The notes beneath the pieces are model-generated. The model saw only the letters and a list, made by a program, of their open reading frames with translations. It was not told the origin of the DNA and made no database searches. A stretch of 11,070 nt of DNA from Hyphomicrobiales bacterium (GTDB taxonomy: Bacteria > Pseudomonadota > Alphaproteobacteria > Rhizobiales > Devosiaceae): contig JAQGKB010000076.1 in assembly GCA_028290345.1 (NCBI GenBank), positions 1-11,070 on the forward strand, in the 5' to 3' direction. The position numbers were made by a program, and so were the translations under genes. Each line of letters starts with the position of its first letter. Position 1 is the first letter of the stretch. Shown piece after piece: positions 6,266-11,070 of this stretch.

Positions 6266-6273
6266 TCGGGTGA

Positions 6274-7614
6274 TTAAGGGCGCACTATGGGGAAGGTCAG
6301 TCTCACGGCGAGACCGCCGCCTAGGCGTGGCTCGACCACGAGCTTGCCGCCGTGCGCCCGCATTATTTCCTGGACGATCGACAGGCCCAGGCCGGAGCCC
6401 TGTCCATTGCCTCCGACTTTTTCGAACGGCTCGACCATTCGATGATGCAGCCCATTGGCAACCCCGACGCCATCGTCGGAGATCGACAGGTTCCCGCGCT
6501 CGGAAAGCGTGGCGAGGATGCCGGTAGCGCCACGGGCGTGAACGATCGCGTTGGCAACGATATTGCCGATTGCGCTGCGAATCGAAACTTCGACGCCTTC
6601 GACCAGGATCGGGCCGGTGCCGTCGGCATCGAACTCCAGTTGGAGGTTTTGATCGAGCGCGGATGGTGCGTAATCCGCCAGAACCTCACGCGTAAGCTCG
6701 CGAAGATCGATCAGCGTCGTCTCGGGATGCGTTTCCTGCAGCCGTGCGAGGTCCAGCATCGCACCCACCAGCGAAGTGAGGCGGCGAATTTCCGCCACGA
6801 GCGAGGCCCGGACGCTCGTCTCGGCAACAGTGTCGACCTTTGCCCGCAACACGGCCAGAGGGTTGCGCAGTTCATGGGCAACATTGCCTAGAAAACGGCG
6901 CTGCTGCACGATGAAGTTGGCGATCTCGTCGAAGGCGACGTTCAGCGCACTGACGAGTTCCCTCAGTTCAAGGGGGATGTCGGACAGGGGTATCGTGCCC
7001 TGCGGTGCGCTGGGATCGACGGATTTTGCCAACTCGGTCACGCGCGCAAGACTGGTCTTGACGTATCGCGCCGCCAACAGCACGCCGAACGCCACGACCG
7101 CGGCGAACGCCAGGGCTATGAAGCTCAGCACCGGCCAGTTGTCGGCGAAGAAGAATTGCGCCCTGGCGCTCGGCCAGAGACGGCCACCCGAAAGGATCAG
7201 AGTGGCGCTGGGGTGCCCTGGTATCGCAAGCGAGGTAAGGCAGGCGAACTTTCCGGCGCGACCGTCGTCGAGCACCGCGGCAGTAAACGGTCCCGAATAG
7301 GGCAAAGAAAACGGCAGCTCCGGTCGATACTGCGCATTGTATTCGACGAAACGCGTTCCAACCGAGACCATGTACCAGAGCTGCGGATTGTGCCGTTTCA
7401 GTTCTGCAATCGAATCCGAGGCGACGATGACCGGGACTTCGTGTTCATCGACCTCTACCGAGCGTGAAAGCCCAGCCAGCAGGCCATCGCAGTCTTCCCG
7501 GATCGGGTTACGCTCATACTCCAGGAGCCAGATGGTCGCTGCGAGGGCGAGTACGAACACCAACACCGCCCAGGCGCCAAGCGAGAAAGTCAGCGTTCTG
7601 ACGATGGACTTCAT
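6274..7614 (-). CDS. Two-component sensor histidine kinase
   Basis: This 446-aa inner-membrane kinase has the standard layout. Transmembrane segment 1 (about 12-31) and segment 2 (about 160-183) enclose a periplasmic sensor domain of about 130 residues that I do not recognise. A HAMP-like linker follows (about 184-236). The dimerisation and phosphorylation helix contains FLGNVAHELRNPLAVLR, with the phosphorylated histidine at H247. The ATP-binding domain shows the N-box GNIVANAIVHA (350-360), the G1 box SDDGVGV (379-385) and the G2 box GQGSGLGL (404-411). All catalytic motifs are intact. The only two cysteines, C42 and C125, are both in the predicted periplasmic domain. The start overlaps the stop of the response-regulator gene by ATGA, so translation is coupled and the regulator is its partner. 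The signal sensed is unknown; the upstream pump gene suggests an envelope stress or toxic compound. Confidence 0.95.
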   Translation of the reverse strand: MKSIVRTLTFSLGAWAVLVFVLALAATIWLLEYERNPIREDCDGLLAGLSRSVEVDEHEVPVIVASDSIAELKRHNPQLWYMVSVGTRFVEYNAQYRPELPFSLPYSGPFTAAVLDDGRAGKFACLTSLAIPGHPSATLILSGGRLWPSARAQFFFADNWPVLSFIALAFAAVVAFGVLLAARYVKTSLARVTELAKSVDPSAPQGTIPLSDIPLELRELVSALNVAFDEIANFIVQQRRFLGNVAHELRNPLAVLRAKVDTVAETSVRASLVAEIRRLTSLVGAMLDLARLQETHPETTLIDLRELTREVLADYAPSALDQNLQLEFDADGTGPILVEGVEVSIRSAIGNIVANAIVHARGATGILATLSERGNLSISDDGVGVANGLHHRMVEPFEKVGGNGQGSGLGLSIVQEIMRAHGGKLVVEPRLGGGLAVRLTFPIVRP

Positions 7615-8288
7615 GCGGAAACCGTACGGATCAAGTAGCCCACGCCGCGCACGCTCCGGATCTCGACATCAGCCCCGGAGTCGGAGAGCCGTTTCCTCAG
7701 CCGAGACAGCTGCGCCTCGAGCGTGTTCGATTCCACGCTGTCGTCCACGCCGTAGATGGCCGACATAAGGAATTCCCGCGTGACCACCCGGTTTCGCCGG
7801 AGCAGCAGCGCCTCGAGCAGCAGGCTTTCATGATGACGGAGGATGACGATCCGGTTCTGGATGGTGACGTTGTGGGTCCCGATCTCAAGCCGCAAATTGC
7901 CCAGCGACACCTCGCTGAAAGCCGGGGTCTTGGGCCTGCGCAACACCGCCCTGATGCGGGCGAGCAGTTCCTCCGGCTCGAACGGCTTGGTGAGATAATC
8001 GTCGGCTCCGACGTCCAATGCATCGACGATATCGCCGGTGGCATCGTGCGCGGTCAGCATCACGACCGCCGGCCGACTCACCGAAGACCGCATCGCCGGC
8101 AGCAGGGAAAGCGCATCGCCATCGGGCAGAGTACGGTCGACCACCATGAGGTCATAGTCGAACGACGCGATAACCTCCCTGGCGTCCTGCAGCGTCTGCA
8201 CTACGTCGACGACGCTCGGCCAGCTCTTGAGCAGTTCCGCAATCTGAATTGCGAGCCCCGGTTCGTCCTCGATCACCAGAAAGCGCAT
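7611..8288 (-). CDS. OmpR-family response regulator
   Basis: This 225-aa cytoplasmic DNA-binding regulator has an N-terminal receiver domain (about 1-116) with the acidic pocket E7/D8, the phosphorylated aspartate D51 (MVVDRTLPDGD), the switch threonine T79 (MLTAHD) and K101 (LTKPFEP). A linker leads to a C-terminal winged helix (about 126-222) with VSLGNLRLE, the VVTREFLMSAIYG helix and the closing SVRGVGYLI motif of this family. The ATG lies two bases after the RND pump stop codon; AGAGG about 10 bases upstream, inside the pump gene, may serve as ribosome site. Its stop overlaps the kinase start. Phosphorylated by that kinase, it most likely controls the pump operon and perhaps the DUF2147-like/MipA-like pair. 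The binding site cannot be identified here because the pump promoter is outside the window. Confidence 0.95.
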   Translation of the reverse strand: MRFLVIEDEPGLAIQIAELLKSWPSVVDVVQTLQDAREVIASFDYDLMVVDRTLPDGDALSLLPAMRSSVSRPAVVMLTAHDATGDIVDALDVGADDYLTKPFEPEELLARIRAVLRRPKTPAFSEVSLGNLRLEIGTHNVTIQNRIVILRHHESLLLEALLLRRNRVVTREFLMSAIYGVDDSVESNTLEAQLSRLRKRLSDSGADVEIRSVRGVGYLIRTVSA

Positions 8289-8290
8289 TT

Positions 8291-11070
8291 CTATACGACC
8301 TCTTCGAGGGTTGCCGATGGCTCTGTTGCGTTGGGCCTTAGGACCCAGAGAAAGAGTTTGGCGGAAAGCTCGGCCAGATCATCCACGATGGTGAATAGGC
8401 TCGGTACGACTAGCAGCGACAAGAGCGTGGAGGCGACCAGGCCGCCGACCACCGCCGCCGCCATTGGCGCACGGAACTCACCGCCCGCCCCAACGCCGAG
8501 CAAGGCTGGGGTCATTCCGGCCACCATGGCTATGGTGGTCATCATGATCGGGCGCGCCCGCATCTGCGCCGCTTGCGCAACCGCAACGCGCCGCGGGATT
8601 CCGGATCGGATGAGGTGAATGGCAAACTCCACCAGCATGATCGAGTTCTTGGTCACCAGACCCATCAGCATCAGCAAGCCGATGATCACCGGAAGCGAGA
8701 AGGCATAGCCCGTGATCACCAGGGCAAGGACGACGCCGCCAAGCGAAAGCGGCAGCGCCGCAAGGATCGTCAGCGGCTGGAAGGCGCTGCGGAACAGGAC
8801 GATCAGCAATATGTAGACCCCAAGGATGCCAAAACCCATTGCCGTTCCGAACCCGGAGAACATCTCGCCTTGCAATTCGGTATTGCCGGTGTTCTGCAGA
8901 TCGACGCCGGCAGAAAAGCCTACGACCGCCTTCATCTTGGCTATATGATCGGTCGCGTCGCTGACCGCGATGCCCGGCGCCGGATCGAAGGCGATGGTGG
9001 CCAGCCGCTCGCGATCGTAGCGCTGGATCGCCGAGACACCCTGCCCTCGCGTAATATCGGCAACCTGTGACAGCGGTACGGCACCCCCATTGGCAGTCGG
9101 GATCTGGAGCGACCCCAAAAGCTTGAGGTCGCCGCGGGCTGCGGGCTGCAATTCTACCCGAATGGGAACATGTCTGTCGCCGGCATCGAAACTCGCCAGA
9201 TTTGCGGGGCTCTCGCCGCCTTCGGCAACCCGGCTCGTATCAGCGATCTGTGCTGGCGACACCCCGAACGAACTTGCCTCGTCCAGTTTCGGCACGATGT
9301 GCACCTCGGGCTCGGCGAAGGTTGCCACCGCAATCGCGTCGGCAAACATCGGATCGTGCTGCATCTCGGAGACGAGCTGGTCGGCCCCCTTGGTCACCGA
9401 GGCTTCGTCGCGCCCCCCGATGGCGATGGTTGCCTGGCCGTCGAACGAGTAGCGGATATCGGGTACCAGCGACAGCGCTGCCCCAACTTTCGCCTGCGTG
9501 TCGATCTGGCTGACGTGCCGCTGGTCCTTGGGAAGCAAGGTCAGGACCAGGATGGCGCGACGCGGTTCATCGATGCCCTCCAGCGACGTTCCGCCTTTTA
9601 CGAGCACCTTGGCCACTTCCGGCACGGTATGCAGCGCCGTCTCGATGCGTCTTGCGGTTGCGGACGTGTCGTTCAGCGTCGAACCGGGGGGCAGTTGCAC
9701 CGATACCATTATCCGAGATTCGTCGGCCAGAGGGATGAAGTCAGTCGGTAGCCCGGTTGCGGCGAACAGCGCCAAGCCCAGCGAGCCGATTGCCGCCAGC
9801 AGCACGAGCCAGCGCACGCCCGGCTTGAAGGTCAACGTCAGCAGTGCTGCGAAGGACCGGCCGATGATGCCTTTGCTTTCGGCTTCCAAATCTTCACCCG
9901 CGCCGTCGACCGGATCATGGCCACCCTGCCGCATCAGGTACGCTGACAGCATCGGCGTAATCAGCCGCGCGACGGCCAGCGAGAAGAACACCGCCACCGA
10001 AACCGTGACCCCGAACTCGCGGAAATACTGTCCGGCCACGCCCGGCATGAAGCTGACCGGCGCGAAAATGGCGATAACGGCAAACGAGATGGCCACCACC
10101 GTCAATCCGATCTCGTTGGCGGCATCGGCAGCGGCCGCGAACGGCGCCTTGCCCATACGGATGTGCCTGAAGATGTTCTCGATTTCGACGATGGAGTCGT
10201 CCACCAGCATGCCTGTCGACAGGGTCAGCGCCAGCAAGGTCACCAGGTTGAGCGAATACCCCATCAAGGAGAGCGCCCAGAAAGTCGGGATAGCGGAGAG
10301 GGGCAAGGCGACGCACGCTATGATGGTCGCCCGCAAGTTCCGCAGGAACAGGAACACCACCACGACCGCCAGCGCCGCACCTTCGTAAAGCGTGTTCATC
10401 GCATCCTGATAGTTGCCTTGCGTGTAGGCGACGGTGTCGTCAGCCGCGGCGAAGGACAGCCCGGGATGGTCTGCCTCGACGCGTGAGAGCGCCTTGGACA
10501 GCTCCGCCGAGATAGCGACGTCGTTGGCCCCAATGGTCGGGTAGACGGCTAGCGCCACCGTAGGGCGCCCATCGAACCGGGCAAACGTCGTGGGATCTTC
10601 CCAGGTGTCGCGCACCGTTCCCAATTCGGACAATTGCACGCTGCGATTGCCCGGGATCGACAGCCGCAACCCGGCGAGATCGGCGACGGACTTCGAGGAG
10701 GCGAGAAAGCGAATTGACTGCTGCTGATTTTGCAGGTGCATCGTGCCGCCGGCAAAGTCGCCGTTGACGGCCTTCAGCTGCGTATTCACCTGCGAGGCGG
10801 TGATGCCGAGCGCCATCAGCCGGTCCGGATCGAGATCGACGCGCATTTCCCGCGTGAAGCCGCCAACCCGTTGCACGCGTCCGACTCCGGGAAGGCCTTG
10901 CAGAACCCCGATCACCTCGTTGTCGAGCAGCCAGGAGGTATCGATGCCGTTCGTGTGCTCCTGGGTGACCGCATAGGTCCGGATCGCGTCGCCGCGGATG
11001 GTTTCCCGCTGCACGATCGGATCGTCGGTACCCACCGGAAAGCCGCTGCGGATGCTCGCCACGGCATCCT
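8291..11070 (-). CDS. RND multidrug efflux transporter, AcrB type (5' end outside window)
   Basis: 925 C-terminal residues are visible and the gene continues beyond base 11070. AcrB-type pumps have about 1,030-1,050 residues, so roughly 100-120 are missing. The visible part begins in the first periplasmic domain (DAVASIRSGFP) and covers the rest of the inner-membrane proton/drug antiporter. It includes the proton-relay aspartate pair in TGMLVDDSIVEIENI (codons at 10201-10196), the long cytoplasmic linker, the second periplasmic half, and the relay lysine in GLVTKNSIMLVEF (codon at 8650-8648). The intact relay and the absence of heavy-metal-pump signatures favour a hydrophobic-drug (HAE1-like) pump. 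Such pumps work with a periplasmic adaptor and an outer-membrane channel; the adaptor gene is probably upstream outside the window, and no channel gene is seen. The stop is two bases before the response-regulator start, so pump and sensor system share a transcript. Confidence 0.95.
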   Translation of the reverse strand, partial: DAVASIRSGFPVGTDDPIVQRETIRGDAIRTYAVTQEHTNGIDTSWLLDNEVIGVLQGLPGVGRVQRVGGFTREMRVDLDPDRLMALGITASQVNTQLKAVNGDFAGGTMHLQNQQQSIRFLASSKSVADLAGLRLSIPGNRSVQLSELGTVRDTWEDPTTFARFDGRPTVALAVYPTIGANDVAISAELSKALSRVEADHPGLSFAAADDTVAYTQGNYQDAMNTLYEGAALAVVVVFLFLRNLRATIIACVALPLSAIPTFWALSLMGYSLNLVTLLALTLSTGMLVDDSIVEIENIFRHIRMGKAPFAAAADAANEIGLTVVAISFAVIAIFAPVSFMPGVAGQYFREFGVTVSVAVFFSLAVARLITPMLSAYLMRQGGHDPVDGAGEDLEAESKGIIGRSFAALLTLTFKPGVRWLVLLAAIGSLGLALFAATGLPTDFIPLADESRIMVSVQLPPGSTLNDTSATARRIETALHTVPEVAKVLVKGGTSLEGIDEPRRAILVLTLLPKDQRHVSQIDTQAKVGAALSLVPDIRYSFDGQATIAIGGRDEASVTKGADQLVSEMQHDPMFADAIAVATFAEPEVHIVPKLDEASSFGVSPAQIADTSRVAEGGESPANLASFDAGDRHVPIRVELQPAARGDLKLLGSLQIPTANGGAVPLSQVADITRGQGVSAIQRYDRERLATIAFDPAPGIAVSDATDHIAKMKAVVGFSAGVDLQNTGNTELQGEMFSGFGTAMGFGILGVYILLIVLFRSAFQPLTILAALPLSLGGVVLALVITGYAFSLPVIIGLLMLMGLVTKNSIMLVEFAIHLIRSGIPRRVAVAQAAQMRARPIMMTTIAMVAGMTPALLGVGAGGEFRAPMAAAVVGGLVASTLLSLLVVPSLFTIVDDLAELSAKLFLWVLRPNATEPSATLEEVV

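Noticed and set aside
9498..10388. 296-codon plus-strand open frame opposite the RND pump gene
   Set aside because: It covers the conserved transmembrane and relay region of the pump on the other strand and is Ser/Thr/Ala-rich shadow sequence.
8291..11062. GTG at 11062 as the true start of the RND pump
   Set aside because: The reading frame stays open upstream to the window edge, and about 100 N-terminal residues including the first membrane segment would be missing.

Overview
The window is GC-rich chromosomal DNA with alphaproteobacterial character, probably Hyphomicrobiales and possibly Devosia or a relative. The support is indirect: high-GC third positions, a CUT1-type sugar ABC transporter with a divergent LacI regulator, and a nested GC-rich intergenic palindrome of the type common in that order. 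The genus is inference. I see no rRNA, tRNA, CRISPR array, transposase or phage gene. All large genes are intact except the two cut by the window edges.

Region 1 (1-2849) is a sugar-uptake locus. On the minus strand, a periplasmic sugar-binding protein gene (259-1539) is followed by the first 30 codons of a MalF/UgpA-type permease gene that leaves the window at base 1. A 105-bp nested palindrome lies between them. On the plus strand, a LacI-family repressor (1842-2849) is transcribed divergently. The 302-bp intergenic region has three identical copies of the 12-bp palindrome CGAAACGTTTCG, one of which directly abuts a candidate promoter for the transporter. The likely circuit is sugar-relieved repression of the transporter, probably with autoregulation of the repressor.

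Region 2 (2888-4934) is a divergent pair: an AraC-family regulator with a Cupin_6-type sensor domain on the minus strand, and a 323-aa classical short-chain dehydrogenase/reductase on the plus strand. They are 94 bp apart, and the regulator probably controls the reductase.

Region 3 (4941-11070) is an envelope and efflux cluster, all on the minus strand. In transcription order it holds an RND efflux pump (5' end outside the window), an OmpR-type response regulator 2 bp later, a histidine kinase overlapping it by 4 bp, then after 71 bp a small secreted DUF2147-like protein and a MipA/OmpV-family outer-membrane protein. The first three genes are clearly one translationally coupled unit. The last two form a pair that may be read through from it or may have its own promoter. 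The arrangement suggests an envelope-stress or toxic-compound response in which the pump is made together with its own two-component sensor.

Most of the window is recognisable biology in known families. The points worth a second look are the triple operator array, the intergenic palindrome, and the grouping of pump, two-component system, DUF2147-like and MipA-like genes. Nothing seen amounts to a clearly new system.
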